The notes: generated by a model not told the origin, from the sequence alone. Positions 1 through 5,553 are shown, counted from the stretch's first letter. The stretch: 6,255 bases of DNA from Methanobacteriota archaeon (GCA_002702945.1 PADF01000041.1:17290-23544), one strand, 5' to 3'. A program made the numbers and translations.

Positions 1-456
1 GTACATCATTTACCTGAGGACTGGACCGATGATATTTTTTCCTCAAGTCGCGGTTCTAGAGCAGGTAGGTTCACTCATTGGCTTCACACCCATCCAAATG
101 CCCCTGCAATACCCAGTGAGGCTGATGCTGATGCTGCTCAAGAAACTCAAGGAGTAGACATGATTCTAGGTTTAAGGTTCTCTCCAGAGGGTCCTCTGCC
201 TTGGTTTGATGATGTAGAAGGATTTAGAAGAAGACTTGGCGATGAAGCAAAACCAATTAAGTCGAAAAAATCAAAACGCCGTTGGTTTGGCTCAAATAAT
301 AATCTCCAGATAATCGGTGTCGCCCCTAGTGGCCATAAAATACATGAAATTCAATTGATAGCATTCCATAAAAGTGGCTTAGCAGTAAATGTTATTCTTA
401 TTGATAAAGATGGTTTTCCTTATGGCTGGGATAAAATAAAATTACTTCACAAGTAA
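1..456 (+). CDS. JAMM/MPN+ (JAB1/Mov34) metalloprotease-like protein, 5'-truncated by window edge
   Basis: The reading frame is open from base 1 to the TAA at 454-456 (151 codons visible), so the gene begins upstream and the in-frame ATG at 160 is internal. Residues 29-42 of the visible part spell a full JAMM zinc signature: H29-T-H31, seven residues, S39, two residues, D42, inside the typical context FTHWLHTHP. The next segment (MILGLRF, from about residue 54) looks like the following core strand. The upstream catalytic Glu of the family would lie outside the window. JAMM enzymes are zinc isopeptidases that cut ubiquitin or ubiquitin-like modifiers (SAMPs in archaea), and some bacterial relatives act on sulfur-carrier proteins. 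A basic patch rich in Lys/Arg/Ser (about residues 84-95) separates the core from a C-terminal segment of roughly 55 residues that I do not recognise. Zinc-peptidase fold is confident from the motif; the substrate is unknown. The gene converges on the DUF1499 gene and overlaps its 3' end by 15 bases. Confidence 0.8.
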   Translation, partial: VHHLPEDWTDDIFSSSRGSRAGRFTHWLHTHPNAPAIPSEADADAAQETQGVDMILGLRFSPEGPLPWFDDVEGFRRRLGDEAKPIKSKKSKRRWFGSNNNLQIIGVAPSGHKIHEIQLIAFHKSGLAVNVILIDKDGFPYGWDKIKLLHK

Positions 457-472
457 TTCGTGAATTTTATTT
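434..472. terminator. AT-rich inverted repeat at convergent gene ends, possible bidirectional terminator
   Basis: AAATAAAATT at 434-443 is matched perfectly by AATTTTATTT at 463-472, giving a 10 bp stem. Inside it CAC (448-450) can pair with GTG (460-462) after a bulge. A competing smaller palindrome, AATTACTT-CAC-AAGTAATT (440-458), contains both stop codons. The element is symmetric and lies where two convergent genes end, so it could act on both strands. It is AT-only in the main stem, so it is weak as a classical GC-rich intrinsic terminator. Confidence 0.4.
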
Positions 473-936
473 ATTCTATTTGGGTTAACTCCCACATCTC
501 CCCATCCAAGTCTTGATTCGGAATGCATTTCGATTATACATCCTTCTTCATTTCCACTAATTTGAATAATCACATCATCTGGAAACTTCCAAAATTTTGT
601 TTTCTCAACAAAATGAACATAGAAATTTATTCCATTACCAGATTCTACCAAGATATTGCTATTACTTTCATCAATATATTGTGAAATGACATCCCATGCT
701 TGAGAAGAATTAATATCAATTTGAGTTGGTAAAGAAGTATTCATTCGATAATTTTCACCACCACCAAGATGAGCACAGTTACCACTATTACTCTCACAAT
801 TAGGCATAGATTCAATGTCTTCATCAGGAGCTAAAATAGCGATTCCAACTTGAGTAAATAGCCAAGGAGAAATCAATAATCCAACAAATAATAACACCTT
901 GACTGGATTTGATGCGTTTGAAAAGAACATCCGCAT
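442..936 (-). CDS. DUF1499 family protein, membrane-anchored
   Basis: A 164-residue protein. Residues 11-33 form one hydrophobic segment, a membrane anchor or uncleaved signal. It is followed by a Cys-containing stretch (MPNCESNSGNC, C47 and C53) and then the DUF1499 core. The recognisable DUF1499 hallmarks are KFPDDV (about 117-122) and, near the end, SESRLGWGDVGVNPNRI (about 139-155), matching the family pattern S-x-SR-x-G-x-D-x-G-VN-x-x-RI. The family is common in bacteria and plastids and has no settled biochemical role. Topology suggests that the domain lies outside the cytoplasm. The ATG at 936 starts two residues before a second ATG (930) and neither has a strong Shine-Dalgarno. The gene lies 47 bases downstream of gpmA on the same strand, with a T6 run between them. 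It ends inside the convergent JAMM gene. Confidence 0.72.
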   Translation of the reverse strand: MRMFFSNASNPVKVLLFVGLLISPWLFTQVGIAILAPDEDIESMPNCESNSGNCAHLGGGENYRMNTSLPTQIDINSSQAWDVISQYIDESNSNILVESGNGINFYVHFVEKTKFWKFPDDVIIQISGNEEGCIIEMHSESRLGWGDVGVNPNRINKIHELLVK

Positions 937-960
937 GAAACCAACTAGAGGTTATATGTT

Positions 961-966
961 AAAAAA
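961..966 (-). terminator. T6 tract after gpmA, possible archaeal-type U-tract terminator
   Basis: On the minus strand a run of six T lies 17 bases after the gpmA stop, with no stable GC-rich hairpin before it. Archaea often terminate at such U-runs alone. If it works, the DUF1499 gene downstream needs its own promoter; a TATA-like ATATAAC (minus strand, near 957-951) sits between the two. In a bacterium this run would mean little. Confidence 0.25.
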
Positions 967-983
967 TAGAGTTTTTAGAGGTT

Positions 984-1685
984 TTACATTCTGGACCATT
1001 TAGAATCATTTAATTGATAGATAATTGGCACTCCAGTAGGCACTTCTAGAGAAAGGACTTCTTCTTTGGACAGATTTTCTAATTCCATTATAATACTCCT
1101 TAGCGAGTTACCATGGGCTGCGATAAAGATGTTTTTACCTGAATTAAGCTTTGGCAAAATTATTGATTGGAGATATGGCAAGGTTCTCTCTGCTGTTAAT
1201 TCTAAAGATTCGCCATTTGGGGGTGGTACATCATATGAACGGCGCCAAATATGGACTTGTTCATCACCATATTTTTGTCGAGTTGCGTCTTTATTCAAAC
1301 CTTGAAGATCGCCATACATTCTTTCATTCAATTGCCAAGAAACATGTACTGGTAGAATATTTCCCTCTTCGCCATTAATTTGTGACCATTCAACCATTTT
1401 AGCTTCATTTTCTGATACATTTTGGATACCATTTTCAGGAATTGGATATTGGAAAACTGGAGTTTTGCCACTATTATGTTGAGATAAAGCAAGCATTGCA
1501 GTCATTTTAGCACGGATTAAAGTGGAAACATGGACTTCATCAATTGGAATATCGGCAATCTCTTGACCACCTTTTATTGCTTCATCAATACCTTTCTTTG
1601 TTAGAGGAACATCGACCCAGCCCGTGAAAAGTTTAGCAGCATTCCACATAGATTGGCCGTGGCGCATCAAAATGAGTAGTGACAA
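984..1685 (-). CDS. gpmA: 2,3-bisphosphoglycerate-dependent phosphoglycerate mutase
   Basis: A 233-residue cytosolic enzyme that interconverts 3- and 2-phosphoglycerate in glycolysis and gluconeogenesis through a phosphohistidine intermediate. Visible family residues are R8-H9-G (LMRHGQSMWN, catalytic H9), TGWVDVPLT at 21-29, R58 in STLIRA, the LNERMYGDLQGLNK block with general acid/base E121, the RRSYDVPPP block (148-156), and H191 in AAHGNS. All catalytic residues are present. Residues about 74-110 form a longer insert before the LNER block than in E. coli GpmA. I recall similar inserts in cyanobacterial-type enzymes but cannot check. The start is TTG at 1685: AGGGGA (1693-1698, minus strand) lies 7 bases upstream, and the first residues SLLILM form the first core strand, so the internal ATG at 1667 would remove it. 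The gene lies 53 bases downstream of the unknown membrane protein gene. Confidence 0.95.
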   Translation of the reverse strand: MSLLILMRHGQSMWNAAKLFTGWVDVPLTKKGIDEAIKGGQEIADIPIDEVHVSTLIRAKMTAMLALSQHNSGKTPVFQYPIPENGIQNVSENEAKMVEWSQINGEEGNILPVHVSWQLNERMYGDLQGLNKDATRQKYGDEQVHIWRRSYDVPPPNGESLELTAERTLPYLQSIILPKLNSGKNIFIAAHGNSLRSIIMELENLSKEEVLSLEVPTGVPIIYQLNDSKWSRM

Positions 1686-1692
1686 AGAGTTC

Positions 1693-1698
1693 CCCTAA
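1693..1698 (-). promoter_or_regulatory. Shine-Dalgarno AGGGGA supporting the TTG start of gpmA
   Basis: On the minus strand AGGGGA is followed by seven bases and then TTG (1685-1683). No comparable site precedes the later ATG at 1667. The site therefore decides in favour of the non-ATG start. Confidence 0.6.
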
Positions 1699-1723
1699 AA
1701 CGATGCAGAAGTCGAATGAACAT

Positions 1724-1733
1724 CAATATAATG
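1724..1733 (-). promoter_or_regulatory. TATA-like element upstream of gpmA
   Basis: CATTATATTG on the minus strand is centred about 43 bases before the gpmA TTG codon. With archaeal spacing (TATA about 26 bases before the transcript start) it would give a leader of roughly 17 bases carrying the AGGGGA site. It could equally be a chance AT-rich stretch. Confidence 0.28.
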
Positions 1734-1738
1734 GATGA

Positions 1739-2563
1739 TTAAACAACTTTCGGTAAAAGCCAAAGTATCAAAAGTGGAATAATACCCATTAATAAATCTC
1801 TAGCAAATAAGAAAAGAAGAGTTCTTGAGTTTATATTTGCTAACTTATCAAATTCTTCTTGCATCTTTTTATCAACTAGATCTGAAGCCTTTTCGGCTCC
1901 AGCCCTAGCAACCTCAACAGCAGCGCCATAGGCTAAACTTGAAAGAAGACCTGCTGGAGTCAATCGACGAGCTAATAGTGCTCTTGCTCCCCAGATTTTT
2001 AAACTCGATTTTGCAATTTTTCCTCCTGTGTTTTTCACTATTGATTCATCCTCAATCGGCTTATTTCCATCTTTCTTTCGTCCGAATTTTCTCAACCAGC
2101 TTCTAACTGATAATCCTGTTTCAGCAACTTTTCTAAGTTTATTTACATCGTGTTTTTCAACAGCGACTAGCATTCTTCTAACCCTGCCAATTCTTAGCAT
2201 ATCCATTGCAATCCAAATGAATAAACACAAAAGAAGAATTGACCCCCCAATATTAGAAACTTCAGACCATTGTTGCCACCCGATTGGATCGCTCCAAAAT
2301 CGCACCAATAAAACAAGAATTGGCGGTATCATAAATGCTAAAATTTCATTCAATGCAAGTAATCCAAATCCTCGAATTGGAAGACTCTTCAATTGTTTCA
2401 ATGCCCAACCAGTATGAGGTGCTAATTTCTTTATTGCCTTACGAAATGGAACCAGCAAAAATAGAATTCTTAAAATTAAAGGTAGCCATATTATTACTAA
2501 AACATAGGAATCCCAAGGTCCTGCAGGAGGAATTTCAGGGAACCCAATTGCTTTAGTTGACAT
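1739..2563 (-). CDS. Multi-pass membrane protein of unknown function
   Basis: A 274-residue protein that I cannot assign to a family. Hydrophobic segments lie at about 18-40, 66-89, 104-122 and 247-270, so I expect four transmembrane helices. Between the third and fourth is a positively charged loop (about 124-200, with LRKFGRKKDG and ARRL), then an Ala-rich possibly amphipathic stretch (about 203-227), then an acidic/basic helix (DKKMQEEFDKL). By the positive-inside rule the large loop is probably cytoplasmic. I chose ATG at 2563, which has GAGG (2577-2574, minus strand) ten bases before it. An in-frame TTG at 2572 would add three residues but overlaps the space needed for that ribosome site. 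No transport or enzymatic motif is visible. It lies upstream of gpmA on the same strand, 53 bases away, and 89 bases from the divergent cupin gene. Confidence 0.7.
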   Translation of the reverse strand: MSTKAIGFPEIPPAGPWDSYVLVIIWLPLILRILFLLVPFRKAIKKLAPHTGWALKQLKSLPIRGFGLLALNEILAFMIPPILVLLVRFWSDPIGWQQWSEVSNIGGSILLLCLFIWIAMDMLRIGRVRRMLVAVEKHDVNKLRKVAETGLSVRSWLRKFGRKKDGNKPIEDESIVKNTGGKIAKSSLKIWGARALLARRLTPAGLLSSLAYGAAVEVARAGAEKASDLVDKKMQEEFDKLANINSRTLLFLFARDLLMGIIPLLILWLLPKVV

Positions 2564-2620
2564 GCCCCTCAAACCTCGCTCTTCCTGCGAGTCTTCAAAC
2601 CTACCGTGAAAATGTTCCTA

Positions 2621-2628
2621 ATTAATAT
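2621..2628 (+). promoter_or_regulatory. TATA-like element upstream of the cupin gene
   Basis: ATTAATAT is centred about 28 bases before the cupin ATG at 2653, in the 89-base divergent gap. The spacing fits an archaeal TATA box with a very short leader, but a leader that short would conflict with use of the GGGAG ribosome site at 2644-2648. Weak call. Confidence 0.25.
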
Positions 2629-2652
2629 GAAGTAGTAAGTTGTGGGAGTGTC

Positions 2653-3015
2653 ATGGTCTTCACCCATGATATGTCTAATTGGTTAACTTTCAATATTGAT
2701 AGAGAATGGTTAGAGAATAATATTTCTTGGAGAGATTTCGGTACTGGGGTTCGTTTAGGGAAATTAAAGCGAGAAGAAAAGTGCTCACTTGTGCTATATG
2801 ATGCAGATTCAGCGGTTACTGTTGATGCATTCATGCCACATATGCACCCAGGTGGAGAAGCATACCTTGTCCTCGAAGGAGAAGTATGGGATGAAGATGG
2901 AACGTATCCTACTGGCTCAATAGTTTGGATGAATAGAGAAACAACACATACTCCAAAAACCCGTGGTAGGACTTTGATTCTAGTACTATGGCCTGAAGGT
3001 GTTAAAGTTGCATGA
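2653..3015 (+). CDS. ChrR-type cupin domain protein, stand-alone
   Basis: A 120-residue single-domain protein, probably cytosolic. Residues 63-76 match cupin motif 1 (H63-x-H65, E69, G76) in the form HMHPGGEAYLVLEG. Motif 2 follows, with GTYPTGSIVWMN (83-94) and H99 in TTHTP. H63, H65, E69 and H99 are the expected four metal ligands. The wording HPGGEAYLVLEGEVWDEDGTYPTGS is typical of the ChrR/cupin_7 group, whose founding member is the C-terminal domain of the anti-sigma factor ChrR. The N-terminal zinc-binding anti-sigma domain of ChrR is absent and no ECF sigma gene is nearby, so I do not infer an anti-sigma role; an enzymatic or sensing role is open. ATG at 2653 has GGGAG four bases upstream, which is close; ATG 2671 is an alternative. 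The 3' end converges on the ferredoxin gene with a 38-base gap. Confidence 0.85.
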   Translation: MVFTHDMSNWLTFNIDREWLENNISWRDFGTGVRLGKLKREEKCSLVLYDADSAVTVDAFMPHMHPGGEAYLVLEGEVWDEDGTYPTGSIVWMNRETTHTPKTRGRTLILVLWPEGVKVA

Positions 3016-3053
3016 GCGATTAAATCGAGATTGAAGAAAACCTTGAATAAAAT

Positions 3054-3392
3054 TTAAACTAATGGCTCGCGTTCGAATTGTAGATTGGATAGAAGTTCAG
3101 GCAATTCGGTGCCAATACCATTCTGTTTAACATTAAGGGCCCATTCAATAAGCGCTTCATAATGCTCTTTTCCACTAAGATTGCCCAACCAGGTCTGACC
3201 TAAATCAGTCTTTATCAATGAGACATTTTTCATACTGCAAGGTCCTAAACAACCAGAAATAGTGAGTTTTACTGCATCTTCAAGTTCATACTTTTCCCAT
3301 GCTAGCCTTAAATCTTCAATTGGAACCTCGTCATTACCTTTCTCAATGCGGCCACAACAGCAACCGTTACAGACATACATCTTGGCTGACAT
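3054..3392 (-). CDS. (2Fe-2S) ferredoxin-like protein, partner of CobW-family GTPase
   Basis: A 112-residue protein of the thioredoxin-like (2Fe-2S) ferredoxin group (COG3411-like). The N-terminus has C8 and a Cys triplet C11-C12-C13 followed by GRIEKG, and the second pair is C48-x3-C52 in SGCLGPCSMKN. Any of C11-C13 may join C8, C48 and C52 as cluster ligands. The middle part, with QTWLGNL (about 66-72) and HYEALIEWA, matches small ferredoxin-like proteins that I recall beside cobW and cobaltochelatase genes in bacteria. That link is from memory. The gene follows cobW on the same strand and very likely shares its transcript. I chose ATG at 3392, preceded by AGGTG at 8-base spacing, because the protein then opens MSAKMYVCNGC as relatives do. 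A TTG at 3425 overlapping the cobW stop as TTGA would add 11 residues. Likely role: electron transfer or cluster supply to a metalloenzyme matured with the GTPase. Confidence 0.85.
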   Translation of the reverse strand: MSAKMYVCNGCCCGRIEKGNDEVPIEDLRLAWEKYELEDAVKLTISGCLGPCSMKNVSLIKTDLGQTWLGNLSGKEHYEALIEWALNVKQNGIGTELPELLSNLQFEREPLV

Positions 3393-3421
3393 CGTTGAAA
3401 CACCTACAAAATAATTTAGCT

Positions 3422-4609
3422 TCAAATTTTGGCTCGGACAAATTCATCATCATCCATGGGAACCCAAACATTAGATTTTTCTTTGTTTTGAATTTCTACT
3501 CTATATGGATTGCCTTGATCCCAACATTTGATGATTTTACCTTCACTAAATTGACCAATATTAGCGTAAACATAATCACCAACATTAAAGCGAAGTTGTT
3601 CCGCTTTGCACTCCATCAAACCTGCCTCAAGTGCGTCATGATCTAAATCACGGCCAATGAATACAAATCGACATTCTCGCTTCTCGCCTTTTCTCCAAGG
3701 AGCCACTTCTTTGCTAAAGAAGCCGGAGAATAGCATGTGGACTCCTTGAAATACAAATTTCTGATCCATCCCCTTGACCGCAAGAACGCCCTTGTAGCGG
3801 AATAAATCTTCAGATTTGTTTTGCATCAAGTCACTTATCCATCTCTCTAGTTTGTTAACATTTAATGCACCTACGAACTTAGAACTCATAGAAGTTACAC
3901 GTTGGTCATGCTCATGCTCTGCTTCTGTATCAAGAAATTCGGGATCCATCTTTAGTGTCCTCTCTAAATCGAATGAACCAATATCTATCAAATTTTTAGG
4001 ATCGATAATACTATTTTCTGTATGATAAATTGGAGCAAATGCATTTATTGATTTGATTTTCTTTTCAACTTGTTTAATTTCTTCATCACTAACGAGGTCG
4101 ATTTTATTCAACATAATCCTATCAGCAAATGCTAACTGTTCCACTGCCTCATTTTCAACTCCTTCGGGTTTCTCATCTTCTATGTGAGGAATAACATGCT
4201 TTGCATCAACTACTGTAATGATACCATCCAATTTATATCGCTCACTAACTTTATCATCGATAAAAAAAGTCTGAGCGACTGGAGCTGGGTCTGCAAGTCC
4301 AGTTGTCTCAATTAAGACACCATCGAAATCTCTAATTCGGTCGTATAATCGTTCTAATGCTTCTGTCAAATCACCTCTAACTGTACAGCATATACACCCG
4401 TTCATGACTTCTATAACAGTCTCCTCTGAACTTTCAACTAAAATATTTTCATCAATACCTACATCTCCAAATTCATTCTCAATAACTGCGAATTTCATTT
4501 TATGTTCAGTACTTGTCAAAATATGATTTAGTAATGTAGTTTTACCTGACCCAAGAAAACCTGTTAATACAGTTACTGGGATTTTTCTTCGCGACTTCAT
4601 TTTACTCAT
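3422..4609 (-). CDS. COG0523 (CobW/ZNG1-like) GTPase metallochaperone with extra C-terminal domain
   Basis: A 395-residue cytosolic G3E-family GTPase. Visible motifs are the P-loop GFLGSGKT (17-24), ENEFGDVGID (44-53), the metal-binding CxCC in NGCICC (70-75), Walker B ETTGLADP (101-108) and the base-recognition NKID (168-171). An EHEHD patch (231-235) could be an additional metal site. The CobW C-terminal domain covers about 240-335 (RYKGVLAVKG, FSGF, RFVFIGRDLD). A further 60 residues (about 336-395, VGDYVYANIG to WVPMDDDEFVRA) form a separate small beta-rich module not found in minimal COG0523 proteins. Family members load zinc, cobalt or other metals into client enzymes; the metal here cannot be read from sequence. 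No cobalamin genes are in the window, so the name cobW is not justified. ATG at 4609 has GAGG (4621-4618, minus strand) eight bases upstream. The ferredoxin gene follows directly. Confidence 0.93.
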   Translation of the reverse strand: MSKMKSRRKIPVTVLTGFLGSGKTTLLNHILTSTEHKMKFAVIENEFGDVGIDENILVESSEETVIEVMNGCICCTVRGDLTEALERLYDRIRDFDGVLIETTGLADPAPVAQTFFIDDKVSERYKLDGIITVVDAKHVIPHIEDEKPEGVENEAVEQLAFADRIMLNKIDLVSDEEIKQVEKKIKSINAFAPIYHTENSIIDPKNLIDIGSFDLERTLKMDPEFLDTEAEHEHDQRVTSMSSKFVGALNVNKLERWISDLMQNKSEDLFRYKGVLAVKGMDQKFVFQGVHMLFSGFFSKEVAPWRKGEKRECRFVFIGRDLDHDALEAGLMECKAEQLRFNVGDYVYANIGQFSEGKIIKCWDQGNPYRVEIQNKEKSNVWVPMDDDEFVRAKI

Positions 4610-4628
4610 CTCAACTTCCTCACTGTGT

Positions 4629-4651
4629 CCTAAATAAGTAGTTATTTAAGG
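4629..4651. promoter_or_regulatory. Palindrome between cobW-family gene and cytochrome b gene, candidate operator
   Basis: CC-TAAATAA-GTAG-TTATTTA-A-GG: seven perfectly paired bases on each side of a four-base centre, extended by CC/GG if one A is skipped. It lies 20 bases before the GTPase start and 95 bases before the cytochrome b start, in the divergent control region. COG0523 genes are often metal-regulated (for example by Zur), but this does not match the Zur or Fur consensus as I know them. Its TTAAATAA core on the minus strand could instead be the TATA box of the GTPase gene. Confidence 0.4.
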
Positions 4652-4715
4652 TAAACTAATATTTTTTTAGATAAATTATATTAATTTTAAAAATTCAAAA
4701 AGCAAAATGTAAGCA

Positions 4716-4721
4716 ATTATA
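4716..4721 (+). promoter_or_regulatory. TATA-like element upstream of cytochrome b gene
   Basis: ATTATA, preceded by the purine-rich AAGCAA, is centred about 28 bases before the ATG at 4747. That is the spacing expected for an archaeal leaderless transcript. The lack of a Shine-Dalgarno before 4747 fits this reading. Confidence 0.35.
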
Positions 4722-4746
4722 CGGATTGATAATAACATATTGACCG

Positions 4747-5364
4747 ATGGGGCAAAAGATGGAGCAATCCCATACAAGAACAGCAAAGATATTTCATTGG
4801 TCTTTTATTGTTCTTTACGTATATGGTATATTCAAACAAGTAAATGAGTTAGAAGAGCTTGAAGATAGAGGTCTTCTAATTTTTGAAATTATTTTTGCTA
4901 GCCTTTTTCTAATTATAGTAATCTCACGATATTCTTACATGAGACGTTTCAAGACTTTCTTAGGTGCGAAAGAGCCAGTTCATGTCGTTCATTACTATTT
5001 TGCTCGTTCCGTCCACAAAGCGATGTATGCTTGTTTCATTCTTCTTCCTTTAACAGGGCTGATGATTGCTGGTTTGTATACTCAAGGATATACTGTAAAC
5101 GCAACACCAGATGAAGAGCAAACCATAATGGATGTTGTTTTAGATTTGCATGGATTTATAGCCGATCTCAGTTACATGTTGATCATAGTTCATATTGCGG
5201 CCGCAATATATTCACGGCTCAAAGGGGAAGGGGTTTGGTCTTCAATGGTCCCAATACTAAAAGAAAGTAAGCCAACTGACAATAAAATAATTAAAAAAAT
5301 ATCTTCCATTGAAGAGAAAGTTTACGATAAAGTTCAAACCTTTTTTTCATCAAATAAAAAATAA
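4747..5364 (+). CDS. Cytochrome b561-type membrane haem protein
   Basis: A 205-residue protein with four predicted transmembrane helices at about 15-29, 42-62, 93-111 and 134-156. Histidines suitable for haem lie in or beside them: H17 in KIFHWSF (helix 1), H90 in SVHKAMY (start of helix 3), and H135 and H149 in helix 4. The H135/H149 spacing of 14 matches the pattern of bacterial cytochrome b561 and hydrogenase-type b subunits. Such proteins carry two haems b and move electrons across the membrane between quinones and a partner. No partner oxidoreductase gene is in the window. A Lys-rich tail (171-205) follows helix 4, probably cytoplasmic. ATG 4747 lacks a ribosome site; ATG 4759 (residue 5) has GGGG six bases upstream and is an alternative. 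The gene is divergent from the GTPase-ferredoxin pair. Confidence 0.85.
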   Translation: MGQKMEQSHTRTAKIFHWSFIVLYVYGIFKQVNELEELEDRGLLIFEIIFASLFLIIVISRYSYMRRFKTFLGAKEPVHVVHYYFARSVHKAMYACFILLPLTGLMIAGLYTQGYTVNATPDEEQTIMDVVLDLHGFIADLSYMLIIVHIAAAIYSRLKGEGVWSSMVPILKESKPTDNKIIKKISSIEEKVYDKVQTFFSSNKK

Positions 5365-5553
5365 TCTTAGATTTAGTTAATGTTTAGCAAATAGGAACGA
5401 TGACACCATATCGCCCCGTAATTGAGTATTGAACCAATATGGCACTGGTTATAGTTGAACACACCAATCTTGTTTAAGGTAAGAAGGGGAACGGTCTTAT
5501 GTTAGGGAAGGGAATTATCATTACTTTTCCAATACCAATCGGAGAACATCAAG
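5365..5553. other. Gap upstream of helicase gene: weak stem-loop and possible leader ORF
   Basis: 189 bases without a confident gene. Contents that I can see: a 5 bp inverted repeat AACCA (5432-5436) / TGGTT (5446-5450) with a 9-base loop; a loose direct repeat, TTGAACCAAT starting at 5429 and TTGAACACACCAAT starting at 5455; and a purine-rich AAGAAGGGGA (5481-5490) before a short ORF. No tRNA fold or recognised riboswitch is apparent. It may be a long 5' leader of the helicase gene. Confidence 0.3.

Noticed and set aside
121..138. GCTGAT/GCTGCT near-repeat
   Set aside because: It simply encodes the Ala/Asp run at the end of the JAMM motif; too few copies for a real tandem repeat.
160..456. 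Reading the first gene as a complete 98-residue protein starting at ATG 160
   Set aside because: The same frame is open back to base 1 and contains the JAMM motif, so the ATG is internal.
946..983. Direct repeat TAGAGGTT at 946-953 and 976-983, 30 bases apart
   Set aside because: Eight-base repeats in an AT-rich gap are expected by chance and no symmetry supports an operator.
1066..1378. Two + strand ORFs opposite gpmA
   Set aside because: Both are antisense to a fully conserved GpmA and show no protein-like features of their own.
2028..2556. + strand ORFs opposite the membrane protein gene
   Set aside because: The minus-strand frame is long, has coherent membrane segments and a plausible start; the opposite ORFs are shadows.
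2622..2834. Minus-strand ORF opposite the cupin start
   Set aside because: Antisense to the cupin, whose metal-binding motif is clear in the + frame.
3016..3034. Small dyad CGATT-A-AATCG after the cupin stop
   Set aside because: The loop is too small for a stable hairpin and no T-run follows; not supportable as a terminator.
3393..3425. Ferredoxin start at TTG 3425, overlapping the GTPase stop as TTGA
   Set aside because: Possible coupling, but ATG 3392 has a good AGGTG site and gives the N-terminus expected for the family; kept only as an alternative.
3299..3646. + strand ORF across the ferredoxin-GTPase junction
   Set aside because: It spans two well-supported minus-strand genes and looks like a shadow.
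5400..5432. Ten-codon ORF after AGGA (MTPYRPVIEY)
   Set aside because: Too short and the ribosome site is only three bases from the ATG.
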